Assembly: GCF_022662475.1 (NCBI RefSeq)
Contig: NZ_JAKNQQ010000003.1
Coordinates: 186,001-250,000 of the forward strand
Origin: Sphingomonas sp. TREG-RG-20F-R18-01
Lineage (GTDB): Bacteria; Pseudomonadota; Alphaproteobacteria; Sphingomonadales; Sphingomonadaceae
DNA length: 64,000 bases
Direction of reading: 5' to 3'
Made by a program: the position numbers and the translations under genes. The notes beneath the pieces are model-generated. The model had not been told where the DNA came from. It was given only the letters and a program-made list of their open reading frames with translations, and made no database searches. Positions 36,901 through 44,899 of this stretch are shown piece by piece (position 1 is the first letter of the stretch; each line of letters opens with the position of its first letter).

Positions 36901-37054
36901 CACTGGAGGGGAGGAGGAACACGCACGACGGGGACACGATCGCCCTCACGGCGCACGACAGCGCCTCGGCCTGCTGGTCATCATCCGCCAGAAAGACCAT
37001 GTCATGCGATCGCAAGGTTTCGGCGATACGCGTTGCGATATAAGCGATATTCAT
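33941..37054 (-). CDS. Mfd-like DEAD/DEAH helicase (compact transcription-repair coupling factor homologue)
   Basis: The start at ATG 37054 (MNIAYIATRIAETL) gives 1037 residues; an in-frame ATG at 37174 would add 40 residues without family likeness. Order: UvrB-like N-terminal modules (VRGEVIDIFPAD, SFDPATQRT), CarD/RID-like polymerase-interaction domain (IGDVVVHEDHGVGLVLGLE), RecG-type helicase with GDVGYGKTEVALRAA and DEEQRFGAADK, TRG motif GRVGRGNRRGQV, and a C-terminal TRCF domain. Canonical Mfd is about 1150 residues, so this copy is short and divergent. It may be a second Mfd; whether it couples repair to transcription is not shown. Confidence 0.85.
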   Translation of the reverse strand: MNIAYIATRIAETLRSHDMVFLADDDQQAEALSCAVRAIVSPSCVFLLPSSDTLPGDIAPASPANAGRRVATLHALRLAQMDPRRSPLALILSGEAAARRYPTPAAFDRAPPTMRIGDAIDTDAFAGMVEELGYVADDRVDEPGEVAVRGEVIDIFPADAVRPARIDVVDGEISAIRSFDPATQRTLDDLGLLEIGRAAEPPMQSPVAILDHMTPARIAMAPKADARRKRFLQLAADVAARGTGKIDAIEDDCWAAALEDWTPLTFDGQVADVPRFAEVKAPLAKLARFAKPLLEDHVLILAGSTRDVRFLRGRIAKRLGITFAEAADWAAIRALAPGTATTITMPVDCGFVDDQRIVIAAADLLGSRALLDDALPGATNPLLGSAEIRIGDVVVHEDHGVGLVLGLEPAPRAEATSGEMIALEYAGGARRLVAIDDADRIWRYGADAEAVTLDKLDGSSWQKRRGDIDAAIAESARGLTELARTREMLEAPALTPDPSAYERFANGFAFNETADQTRAINAVREDLARGRPMDRLVVGDVGYGKTEVALRAAAIAALSGHQVVVAAPTTVLVRQHLESFRKRFDAAGIVVAGLSRLSSAAEKRAVKAGLADGSINVVIGTGAVMAKGVSYANLGLVIIDEEQRFGAADKARLRGSGEIHLLTLSATPIPRTLQMALVGLQQISIIATPPARRQPIRTSLDQFDDVRIRTALLREKARGGQSFVVVPRIEDMASFGAKLRAAVPGLSIVEAHGKMPAAEIDDVMVRFSDGHGDVLLATNIIEAGLDVPRANAMIVWRADRFGLAQLHQLRGRVGRGNRRGQVILLTASGDAIAERTLKRLRTLATFDRLGAGFDISAQDLDMRGAGDLLGETQAGHTKLIGIDLYQHLLGGALRQARGEDAERWTPELNLGAAGGFSATWIPEDDIRLSLYIRLSRIADGSNLDAFEDELVDRFGALPDDAISLLARARVRLLARDARVERIDAGSAAIALTPRRDFTADTADAGLVEKNGRFLLTEPTEDAIRTDRVTALLEELVA

Positions 37055-37532
37055 GCTGCACATACCTGTAGCAAGGCCGGACGTGCCGGCCGATTGACGC
37101 CGCCCTGCGGCGGGCACGCGCAGAAGATGGCTTTGGGAGGATCGATCCGGGATAGGCACGTCGTCGATCGTCATGCTCGCAATGCCGGTGTCGGCGAGCC
37201 GATCGGCGCGGCGTCAAAATGCGCGAACGAACCCGTAGCAGAACGACCCGTGCGTGCGCATCGCGCGTCCCCCGTCATCGGGGCCGCGATCACCGTCGCG
37301 GGGGATTCGACCCATGCGGCAAAGCTTTCCAGCGGCGTGTCCTTTCCATTCGAAGCAGGAACGGGAGAACGCGCGACGCCAATTTAGCGCCACTGGCAGC
37401 GGCGGTATTTTGCGCTGATCCAAAGCAAGCCGCGCATGACGCATCGGCGTTCCCGCGGAGCCGGTCAGGCCGGGGTGACCCCCACCGCCGTTCAGCCGCA
37501 CGTGCACGAAACGTCGGTGTGGGATGTGCGGT
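37055..37532. other. Gene-free gap between the Mfd-like and E1-like genes
   Basis: 478 bp without a supported gene. A leftward open stretch of about 60 codons ends in a TGA overlapping the ATG at 37174. It lacks a usable ATG near its beginning and resembles no family, so I do not call it. Another 45-codon rightward stretch ending at 37387 is equally unsupported. No repeat or RNA gene is recognised. The promoter of the leftward Mfd-like gene should lie here. Confidence 0.5.
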
Positions 37533-39869
37533 CTAGAGCAGCAGTTCGGCGACGGCATCCACGATCGCTTCAGCATCCAGCCGGTACAGCCGGTACAAGT
37601 CTGGCAGGTCGCCCGTCTGGCCGAACCGGTCGGTCCCGAGCGGGCTCACGCGCATCCCGCGAACCCCGCCGAGCCACGATAGCGTGGACGGAGCACCGTC
37701 GATCACCGTGACCAGCCCGGCACCGGGCGCGAGGGCGTCGAGCAGCGTTTCGGCATGGCACGGAGTCCGCGCGCCGCCTGTCCAGCGTTGCGCGTGGCGT
37801 GCGGACCAGCCGCGATGCAGCAGGTCAGGCGAAGTCGCCATCAGCAGGCCCAGCCCCGGTACGTCGTCCGCCAGCGTGGCATGCGCCTCGAGTACCTCGG
37901 GCGTCACCGCACCAGTGAAGACGATCGCGACATCGCGCGCGCCATCGGGTTCGACCAGCCAATAGCCGCCCTCGAGCGCATCCGCCTTCCATCGGTCATC
38001 CGTGCGCTCGACCTGCGGGATCGTGCGGGTGGACAGGCGCAGATAGGTCGATCCGCCGTCGTCCGCCTGGATCTGCTCGAACGCCCAGTGCATCATCAGC
38101 GCGAGTTCGTCGGCAAAGGCAGGCTCGAAATAGGTGAGCCCGGGCTGGCCGATCCCGATCAGCGGCGAGTTGATCGACTGGTGCGCGCCGCCCTCCGGCC
38201 CGAGGGTCAGCCCCGAGGGCGTCGCCACCAGCAAGAAGCGCGCATCCTGGTAACAGGCGTAGTTGAGCGCATCGAGCCCGCGCGCGATGAACGGGTCGTA
38301 GACCGTCCCGATCGGCATCAGCCGGGTGCCGAACAGCGGTGCCGCAAGACCGAGCGCCGCCAGCATCAGGAACAGATTGTTCTCGGCGATGCCAAGTTCG
38401 ATATGCTGCCCCGCGCCGTGACCCGCCCATTTCTGCGCGGTCGGAATGCGCGCGGCGGAGAAGACGTCGGCGAGTTCCTGCCGCCGGAACAACCCGCGCT
38501 GATTGACGAACGCGCCGAGGTTGGTCGAGACGGTCACGTCGGGCGAGGTCGTCACGATCCGGTCCGCGACCGGATGCCCGCTCTTGGCGAGATCGAGCAG
38601 GATGCGCCCGAACGCCGCTTGGGTCGACCATTCCGCGCCTTCCGGGGCGGGGAGCGCGTTGGGCAGCGGGATCGCGGGGGCGGCGGGAACGGGACGCGCG
38701 GTCGCCAGCGCGCTGCGTTCGACCACCGAACGCACCTGCGCCGCGACATTGTCGCCGAGGCCACCGTAAGGCGCCCATTCGTCGCCCTCGGCGATGCCGA
38801 GACGGTCGCGCAGCGCGTGGATCTGGCCAGGGTTCATCAACCCCGAATGATTGTCCTTGTGACCCGCGAAGGGGAGGCCGTAGCCCTTGATCGTATAGGC
38901 GATGAACAGCGTCGGCACGTCGTCGTCACACCGCGCGAAGGCGTCGAGCAGTGTTTCGATGCAGTGCCCGCCGAGGTTGGTCATCAACGCCGCCAGCGCA
39001 TCGTCGTCAAACGTGTCGATCAGCGCAAGGCTTTCGCCCGCCCCCGCCAGGTCCGCGTGCAGGCGAGTGCGCCAGGCGGCCCCGCCCTGATAGGTCAGCG
39101 CCGCGAATTCGGCATTGGGGCAGGCGTCGATCCAGTCGGCGATCGCCTGTCCGCCGTCGCGCGCGAAGGCGGCGCGCTGGAGCTTGCCGTGTTTCAGCGT
39201 CTCGACGCGCCAGCCGCAGGTTTCGAAAATGTCGTCGAAGCGCCGGAACATCCGGTCCGCCGTCGTGCTGTCGAGCGACTGGCGGTTGTAATCGACGATC
39301 CACCAGCAATTGCGGATGTCGTGCTTGTACGCCTCGATCAGGCATTCGTAGATATTGCCCTCGTCGAGCTCAGCATCGCCCATCAGCGCGATCATCCGCC
39401 CGGCGTCCGCTTCGGCGAGGTCGCCGTGCGCGATCAGATAATCCTGGATCAGACTCGCGAAGGCGGTGATCGCGACCCCGAGTCCGACCGACCCGGTCGA
39501 GAAGTCGACGGGAATCGAATCCTTGGTCCGGCTCGGGTAGCTCTGCGCGCCGCCGAGGCCACGGTAGCGCCGGAGCGCGTCGAGCGATTGCTGGCCCATC
39601 AGGTAATGGATCGCGTGGAGCACCGGCCCGGCGTGCGGCTTGACCGCGACCTTGTCGTTCGGGCGGAGCGCGCCGAAGTAGAGCGCGGTCATGATCGCGG
39701 TGATCGACGCGCAGCTCGCCTGGTGCCCGCCGACCTTCAGCCCGTCGCGGCTTTCGCGGAGGTGGTTGGCGTTGTGGATCGTCCAGGACGACAGCCAGCG
39801 CAGCCGGGTCTCGATCGTCTCGAGAATCGCGATGGTTTCGGCGTCGGGGCTGGGGTTGATCGTTTCCAT
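37533..39869 (-). CDS. Homodimeric E1-type 2-oxoacid dehydrogenase / transketolase-fold protein
   Basis: The ATG at 39869 gives 778 residues. The thiamine diphosphate site is seen around residues 162-190 (MGDAELDEGNIYECLIEAYKH, then VDYNRQSLD), with HIELGIAENNLFLML in the pyrimidine-binding half. The overall order matches homodimeric pyruvate dehydrogenase E1 (AceE, about 890 residues) but is some 110 residues shorter. In Pseudomonas putida an AceE-like protein (MdeB) beside methionine gamma-lyase oxidises 2-oxobutyrate; the nearby PLP lyase makes the same role attractive here. No E2 or E3 gene is present, so it would need the general complex. Confidence 0.8.
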   Translation of the reverse strand: METINPSPDAETIAILETIETRLRWLSSWTIHNANHLRESRDGLKVGGHQASCASITAIMTALYFGALRPNDKVAVKPHAGPVLHAIHYLMGQQSLDALRRYRGLGGAQSYPSRTKDSIPVDFSTGSVGLGVAITAFASLIQDYLIAHGDLAEADAGRMIALMGDAELDEGNIYECLIEAYKHDIRNCWWIVDYNRQSLDSTTADRMFRRFDDIFETCGWRVETLKHGKLQRAAFARDGGQAIADWIDACPNAEFAALTYQGGAAWRTRLHADLAGAGESLALIDTFDDDALAALMTNLGGHCIETLLDAFARCDDDVPTLFIAYTIKGYGLPFAGHKDNHSGLMNPGQIHALRDRLGIAEGDEWAPYGGLGDNVAAQVRSVVERSALATARPVPAAPAIPLPNALPAPEGAEWSTQAAFGRILLDLAKSGHPVADRIVTTSPDVTVSTNLGAFVNQRGLFRRQELADVFSAARIPTAQKWAGHGAGQHIELGIAENNLFLMLAALGLAAPLFGTRLMPIGTVYDPFIARGLDALNYACYQDARFLLVATPSGLTLGPEGGAHQSINSPLIGIGQPGLTYFEPAFADELALMMHWAFEQIQADDGGSTYLRLSTRTIPQVERTDDRWKADALEGGYWLVEPDGARDVAIVFTGAVTPEVLEAHATLADDVPGLGLLMATSPDLLHRGWSARHAQRWTGGARTPCHAETLLDALAPGAGLVTVIDGAPSTLSWLGGVRGMRVSPLGTDRFGQTGDLPDLYRLYRLDAEAIVDAVAELLL

Positions 39870-39912
39870 TGCAACCAAATAGCGCGTCTCGCGGCGGATG
39901 CGACCGGAAAGT

Positions 39913-40791
39913 TCAGCCCGCCTGCCGCGCCGCGAATTGCGCGATCAGCCAGCTGCGGAACAGGCTGATCGTCGGATCGTCGAGATCGTCCGCGCGCAAT
40001 TTGAGATAATAGCCGAACCCGTCGTCGACCATCGCGTCATACGGCACGACGAGCTTGCCCGCAGCGATCTCGGGCGCGAACATCGCGATATCAGCGAGCG
40101 CGATCCCGCCGGACTGCATCGCATAGGTCGCAGCGAGCGACAGCGTGTCGAACGCGAGCCCGCGATTGGTGTTGAGCTCGATCCCGCTGCTGCGTGCAAA
40201 GCTGCTCCACAGCAGCCCGCGCACTTCGCCGTCGAGGGTCACGTGCAGCAGGTCGTTGTCCGACAGGAACTGCTCGAGCGACTTGCCCGTGTTGGCCGCC
40301 GCCACCGCGGGGGAACAGACCGGCGCGACCCGGACCAGCCACAACAGGTCGGTAATGCGGTCGTCGATGTTCGGCCGGTCGAACACGATCGCCATGTCGG
40401 TCTCGGTGGTCGGCATCCCCGTCACGGGTGAACTCGAAATGTCGATCCGCACGTCGGGATAGTCGCGGTGGAACGCGCGGATCATCGGCATCACCACCTG
40501 CTGCAGCAGCGACGGGGGAATGTGAATCCGGATCGGACGGCCGCTCAGTGGATCGTGGCTCACCGCATTCATTGTCTGCTCGAGCAGGTCGAACGAGCGG
40601 CGCACCTCGGGGAGCAGCGCCGCGCCCGCCGCGGTCAGCACGAGCCGTTGGCCGGAGCGGTCGAACAGTTTCTGCCCGAGCAATTCCTCGAGGCTGATGA
40701 TGTGCCGGCTGACCGCGCTTTGCGAGACGTTGAGCGCCTGCGCCCCCGCCGTGAAGCTCAGCCGCTGCCCGACCGCGTCGAAGGCGCGCAA
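39913..40791 (-). CDS. LysR-family transcriptional regulator
   Basis: From the TTG at 40791 the product has 292 residues: an N-terminal winged helix (FTAGAQALNVSQSAVSRHIISLEELLG) and a C-terminal effector-binding domain (RIHIPPSLLQQVVMPMIRAFHRDYPDVRIDI). The reading frame continues upstream through INRRWLPLNALRAF, the usual LysR N-terminus, to a TGA, but it has no ATG, GTG or TTG there. An ATC codon at 40839, preceded by GGGGAA, stands where the start is expected. The gene is divergent from the Rieske operon and leads the E1-like gene 43 bp downstream. It is the obvious regulator of the island; the effector is unknown. Confidence 0.88.
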   Translation of the reverse strand: MRAFDAVGQRLSFTAGAQALNVSQSAVSRHIISLEELLGQKLFDRSGQRLVLTAAGAALLPEVRRSFDLLEQTMNAVSHDPLSGRPIRIHIPPSLLQQVVMPMIRAFHRDYPDVRIDISSSPVTGMPTTETDMAIVFDRPNIDDRITDLLWLVRVAPVCSPAVAAANTGKSLEQFLSDNDLLHVTLDGEVRGLLWSSFARSSGIELNTNRGLAFDTLSLAATYAMQSGGIALADIAMFAPEIAAGKLVVPYDAMVDDGFGYYLKLRADDLDDPTISLFRSWLIAQFAARQAG

Positions 40792-40876
40792 CGCGTTGAG
40801 CGGGAGCCAGCGGCGGTTGATGATCTTCGACTTGGCGATGGCCCGTTCCCCGGATGGCTGCGACGCGCTGTATGGC

Positions 40877-40893
40877 GGGTATCAATCCAATTC
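40877..40893. promoter_or_regulatory. 17-bp motif in the LysR-Rieske divergent promoter region
   Basis: GGGTATCAATCCAATTC, identical to 20542-20558. It lies in the roughly 200-bp region between the LysR start and the Rieske start, where LysR proteins normally bind. The ATC-N-AAT-type symmetry and T-N11-A spacing are compatible with a LysR box, but this is inference. Confidence 0.45.
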
Positions 40894-41037
40894 CACCACC
40901 GAATGCAAGACCCGGACTGCTCGTCCGATGCCCTCCGCGCCCGTCGCGGTTTTCGCATGGGCGCATGCGCAAATGGAATTTTCCGGGGAAGGTGCTGCCG
41001 TGTCACACCGCTTCGTACGGGGCAGGAGCACAGCTTG

Positions 41038-42243
41038 GTGGACCTTTCAGGTGTTGCACAATGGGTGGGATCGCGGCGCGCCGGCCATTCGCTGCCACAG
41101 CACCTGTACCTGAGCCCAGACGCCTTCGATTTCGACCTTGCCGCGATCTTCGGCACGTCGTGGCTGCTCGCCGGTTTTACTGCCGAAGTGAAGCAGCCGG
41201 GCGACTATCTGTCCTTCATGGTCGGGCGCTGGCCGGTGATCGTGGTACGCGGGCGCGACGGGGTGTTGCGCGCCTTTCACAACAGCTGCCGCCACCGCGG
41301 CTCGATCCTGTGCAAGCCGGGAGCGGGACATGCGCCGAGGCTGACCTGTCCGTATCATCGCTGGAGCTACGGACTCGACGGGCGGCTGCTCGCGGCGGGG
41401 CGGATGCCGGATGATTTCGACAAGACCGATTACGGGTTGAAGCCTGTCCATCTCGAGACGATCGCGGGCGCGATCTTCGTGTCGCTGGCGCAGGTCCCAC
41501 CTGATATCAGTATCTTGCGGCGCGATCTGACGCCTTTGCTCGAACCGCATAACTTGGAGCGCGCCAAGGTCGCGCACAAATCGGTGCTGGTCGAATATGC
41601 CAATTGGAAGCTGGTCGTCGAAAATGGCCGCGAATGCTACCATTGCGCGAGCGGTCACCCCGAGCTGGCGCGCACCTTCCCGGTTGGCGCTACGCAATAT
41701 TTCGATCTGGAGGCCGCCGCTGCGCGCCTGTTCACGGAGCGGATGGAAGCGATCGGCCTTCCGGCGGGTCCGGTCGGCGAGGACTGGTGGCAGGCAGTCC
41801 GCTTCGCGCTCAACGACGGCAATGTCGCGATGACGACCTCGGGGCAGTTCGCGGTCAAGAAGCTGATGGTCGAGGCGGGTGGCGGCGATGCGGGGTCATT
41901 GCGCTGGGCGGTCGAGCCCAACAACTTCTGCCATTCGACCAGCGATTACACGTTCGCGTTCAATGCGATGCCGGTGTCGCCCGGGGAAACCCATGTCGTC
42001 TCGACCTGGCTGGTGCATGAGGACGCGGTCGAGGGCGTCGATTACGACATCGACGAACTGACGCATCTGTGGACGCAGACCAATCTGCAGGACAAGGTGT
42101 TCGCCGAGGACAATCAGGTCGGTGTGTGGTCGCCGGGCTATACGCCGGGGCCGTACAGCCCGACCGCGGAATCGCTGACGCTGCGCTTCGTCGACTGGTA
42201 TTGCGCGCGGGCGAGCGAATATCTCGCGCGGGTCCCGGTATGA
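41038..42243 (+). CDS. Rieske non-haem iron oxygenase alpha subunit, betaine-demethylase type
   Basis: The GTG at 41038 is nine bases after AGGAG; 401 residues. Rieske [2Fe-2S] ligands are Cys84, His86, Cys104 and His107 (CRHRG...CPYHRWSY). The mononuclear iron site has His202 and His207 (CYHCASGH). The overall pattern YLSPDAFDFDLAAIFGTSWL and HSTSDYTF is closest in my recall to GbcA/Stc2-like enzymes, which demethylate glycine betaine or stachydrine with release of formaldehyde. The gene lacks an adjacent classical reductase; the flavoproteins downstream or a chromosomal reductase might supply electrons. It begins the island operon and overlaps the PLP gene by four bases. Confidence 0.88.
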   Translation: MDLSGVAQWVGSRRAGHSLPQHLYLSPDAFDFDLAAIFGTSWLLAGFTAEVKQPGDYLSFMVGRWPVIVVRGRDGVLRAFHNSCRHRGSILCKPGAGHAPRLTCPYHRWSYGLDGRLLAAGRMPDDFDKTDYGLKPVHLETIAGAIFVSLAQVPPDISILRRDLTPLLEPHNLERAKVAHKSVLVEYANWKLVVENGRECYHCASGHPELARTFPVGATQYFDLEAAAARLFTERMEAIGLPAGPVGEDWWQAVRFALNDGNVAMTTSGQFAVKKLMVEAGGGDAGSLRWAVEPNNFCHSTSDYTFAFNAMPVSPGETHVVSTWLVHEDAVEGVDYDIDELTHLWTQTNLQDKVFAEDNQVGVWSPGYTPGPYSPTAESLTLRFVDWYCARASEYLARVPV

Positions 42244-43490
42244 CTGGGCCGCGCTGGCGCTCCGAAACGCTCGCGGTCCGTGCGGGATATGATCCGGCGG
42301 GCGGCGCCAATGCAGCGAAACCCCCGATCTACATGACGTCGACCTTCGCTTATGCCTCCGCGCGGCAGGCGAAGGACATTCACGAGGCCTATTTCGACGG
42401 CACCGGGCCGGAAGTCGGCGGCGCGGGGCATATCTATGCGCGCCTCAGCCACCCCAATCTCGACATGGTCGAGGAACGGCTCGCCGCGCTCGATGGCGCG
42501 GAAGGCGCGGCGGTGTTCAACAGCGGGATGGCGACGCACAGCGCGATCGCGCTCGCGCATCTGCGGCCGGGCGACAGCGTGGTGTTCGGGCGTCCGATCT
42601 ATGGCGGGACCAACGGGCTCTACACCGGGCTGCTGCCCGGGTTCGGGGTGCATCACGCGAGCTTCACCGACGGCTGTGATCGCGCAGACGTGATGACTGC
42701 AGTCGAGGCGGCACTGGCGGCGGGGCCGCTCAAGCTGATCCTCGGCGAAACGCCCGCAAACCCGACCGCGGCGATGGTCGACATCGCCCTGCTGGTCGAG
42801 ATCGCCGATACGGTCGGCGCGCGGACGGGTACGCGGCCGGTCGTCGTAATCGACAACACGCTGCTCGGACCAATGATGCAGCGACCGATCGATCTCGGCG
42901 CCGATCTCTGCCTGACGAGTCTCACCAAATATTGCGGCGGACACAGCGACTTGCTGGCAGGTGGTGTCACCGGGCGCGAAGCGCTGGTCGCGCCGCTGCG
43001 GCTGTTGCGCACCACGCTTGGAAGCCATCTCGACCCCTATACGTGCTGGCTGATGCTGCGCTCGATGGAAACGGTGCACCTGCGGGTCGAGCGGTCGATG
43101 GACAATGCGCGTCGGCTTGCCGAGGTCCTGCGCGACCATCCCAAGGTGGCGAGCCTCACCTATCTCGGTTTCCTTGCCGAGGGCACGCCCGCCCGCGCGG
43201 TGTACGACCGGCAGTGCAAGGCGGCGGGGTCGACCTTTTCCTTCGCGGTCGTTGGCGGCGAGGCGGAGGCATTCCGCTTTCTCGACCGGCTCGAATTGCT
43301 GCGCTTTGCGGTCAGCCTCGGCGGGTCCGAGACGCTTATCACGCATCCCGCGACGACGACGCATTATGCGCTGTCCGCCGACGAACGCGCGGCGGGCGGC
43401 ATCACCCCCGCCACGCTGCGGCTGTCGGTCGGGATCGAACATGTCGACGACCTGATCGCCGACCTATCCCAGGCGCTGGACGCGATATGA
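42240..43490 (+). CDS. Cys/Met-metabolism PLP-dependent lyase (methionine gamma-lyase / cystathionine gamma-synthase family)
   Basis: A 416-residue fold-type I PLP enzyme. Schiff-base Lys230 lies in SLTKYCGGHSD; phosphate-binding VFNSGMATHSAIAL and IYARLSHPNLDMVEERLA are family hallmarks. An insertion with AYFDGTGPEVGGAGH before the YxR motif marks the long subgroup seen in alphaproteobacteria. Members eliminate or replace gamma- or beta-substituents of sulfur amino acids, yielding 2-oxoacid, ammonia and a leaving group. Linkage with an AceE-like protein resembles the mdeA-mdeB pairing of P. putida. It overlaps both neighbours by four bases. Its actual substrate may not be methionine. Confidence 0.85.
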   Translation: MTGPRWRSETLAVRAGYDPAGGANAAKPPIYMTSTFAYASARQAKDIHEAYFDGTGPEVGGAGHIYARLSHPNLDMVEERLAALDGAEGAAVFNSGMATHSAIALAHLRPGDSVVFGRPIYGGTNGLYTGLLPGFGVHHASFTDGCDRADVMTAVEAALAAGPLKLILGETPANPTAAMVDIALLVEIADTVGARTGTRPVVVIDNTLLGPMMQRPIDLGADLCLTSLTKYCGGHSDLLAGGVTGREALVAPLRLLRTTLGSHLDPYTCWLMLRSMETVHLRVERSMDNARRLAEVLRDHPKVASLTYLGFLAEGTPARAVYDRQCKAAGSTFSFAVVGGEAEAFRFLDRLELLRFAVSLGGSETLITHPATTTHYALSADERAAGGITPATLRLSVGIEHVDDLIADLSQALDAI

Positions 43491-44899
43491 AAATCCTCGA
43501 CCCCCACGCGATCGACGGCAAGTTTCCCGCGCCCGACGAACAGTTCGACCTGATCGTGGTCGGCGCGGGCCGGGCGGGAACGACGACCGCGATCCGCGCC
43601 GCGCTGAGTGGCGCGAGCGTGCTGCTGATCGACGAGAACCCGGTGGCGGGGGCGGTGATCGGGAACGATGTGCCACTGTTCTTCGGCGGTCGCGCCACGG
43701 CGGCGGTGCACCATCCCGACCGGCTGGTCGAACAGCTGTTCCGCGCCAATCCCGAACTGGAGGCGGCGTTCGATGCCGGGGTCGACGTCCGGCTCGGGAC
43801 GGTCGCCTGGGGACTGTACGTGCCGAACGCCGCCTTGCGCGCCCTGCCGGGGCCGCTGCTCGGGATCGCGGATGCCGAGGCGTCGCGGATGGTCGGCTTC
43901 CGGCGGCTCGTGCTTGCGACCGGCGCGCGCGATATCGCGATGGCGTTTCCGGGGTGGGATCAGCCCGGCGTGATGGGGGCGCAGGGGTTTGCCGCGCTGC
44001 TGACCTGCTACGATGCGCTGGCGAGTCGGCGGATCGTGATCGTCGGGTCGGGCGATCTGGCGCTTCAGACCGCGCGGCTGGCGCTGGAGCGCGGGATCGC
44101 GGTTGCCGGCATCGTCGAGATTGCCGACCGGATCGAGGGCGATCCGGGGATCGCAGAGTCGCTCGGGGTGCCGGTGTTCCTCTCGCACACGATCGCGGCG
44201 ACCGATGGCGGAATCGACGGGGTCGAGCACGTGACGCTCGCGCCGCTGACGGATGACGCGACCCGCACGACGCTCGAATGCGATACGATCGTCCTTGCCA
44301 TCGGCGTGACGCCCGCGACCGAGTTGATCGAGGCGGCAGGAACGGTCGCCAACGGGCTGGTGCAACTGGTGGGAGACAGCGCGACCGTACAAGCGCCTGC
44401 CGACGAGCGTCTGCTCGCTTGGGCGTCCGCACTTGGTCGCCACGCCCCACCAAAAACGATCGTCTGCCAGTGCGAGGCGGTCACCCGCGCCGACCTCCTC
44501 GGCGTCCAGCCGCCGCGCTACCTCGACCGACCCGCACGGCTGGCGACGCGATCGCTGGGGACGCTGCTGGCGGACGGTCCCGCGCATCCCGACCAGATCA
44601 AGCGGCTTACGCGGGCTGGCATGGGGCCATGCCAGGGGCGGCGCTGTCGCGAGCAGGTGCGCTGCCTGCTTGCGGTCGAGCAGGGCGTCCTGCCGTCTGA
44701 AGTCCCGGTCGCGAGTTTTCGCGCGCCGGTCCGCCCGGTGCCGTTGAGCGTGCTTGCCGACTGGAACGAAGACGCCGGGATGACGGCGGGATGGGACGTC
44801 TGGTTCGGGATCCCGACGCAATGGACGCCATACGCCGCAATCGGCACGCCCGAGGAGGCGGAGCACGTCACCGGTCTCGGCGGGACGCTGCATGTCTGA
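43487..44899 (+). CDS. FAD/NAD(P)-binding oxidoreductase with Bfd-like [2Fe-2S] domain (HcnB/OoxA type)
   Basis: A 470-residue protein. An FAD Rossmann loop (IVVGAGRAG, residues 24-32), a second dinucleotide site (VIVGSGDLALQTARLA) and a C-terminal Bfd-like iron-sulfur domain with Cys327, Cys329, Cys382 and Cys387 (CQCEAV...GMGPCQGRRC). This layout matches the alpha subunits of hydrogen cyanide synthase, opine oxidases and hydroxyproline dehydrogenases. The partner is the DAO-type flavoprotein encoded directly downstream. Together they would oxidise an amine or amino acid at the membrane or in the cytoplasm. Confidence 0.87.
   Translation: MKILDPHAIDGKFPAPDEQFDLIVVGAGRAGTTTAIRAALSGASVLLIDENPVAGAVIGNDVPLFFGGRATAAVHHPDRLVEQLFRANPELEAAFDAGVDVRLGTVAWGLYVPNAALRALPGPLLGIADAEASRMVGFRRLVLATGARDIAMAFPGWDQPGVMGAQGFAALLTCYDALASRRIVIVGSGDLALQTARLALERGIAVAGIVEIADRIEGDPGIAESLGVPVFLSHTIAATDGGIDGVEHVTLAPLTDDATRTTLECDTIVLAIGVTPATELIEAAGTVANGLVQLVGDSATVQAPADERLLAWASALGRHAPPKTIVCQCEAVTRADLLGVQPPRYLDRPARLATRSLGTLLADGPAHPDQIKRLTRAGMGPCQGRRCREQVRCLLAVEQGVLPSEVPVASFRAPVRPVPLSVLADWNEDAGMTAGWDVWFGIPTQWTPYAAIGTPEEAEHVTGLGGTLHV

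Noticed and set aside
37082..37174. Upstream ATG extension of the Mfd-like protein
   Set aside because: The extra 40 residues look unlike any Mfd N-terminus; the start at 37054 aligns with the family.
34634..37387. Long rightward open frame antisense to the Mfd-like gene
   Set aside because: Composition typical of a complementary-strand shadow; the leftward frame has all helicase motifs.
37214..37576. Leftward ORF of about 120 codons between the Mfd-like and E1-like genes
   Set aside because: Low-complexity, Arg- and Pro-rich, overlaps the E1-like stop region, and shows no domain or ribosome site.
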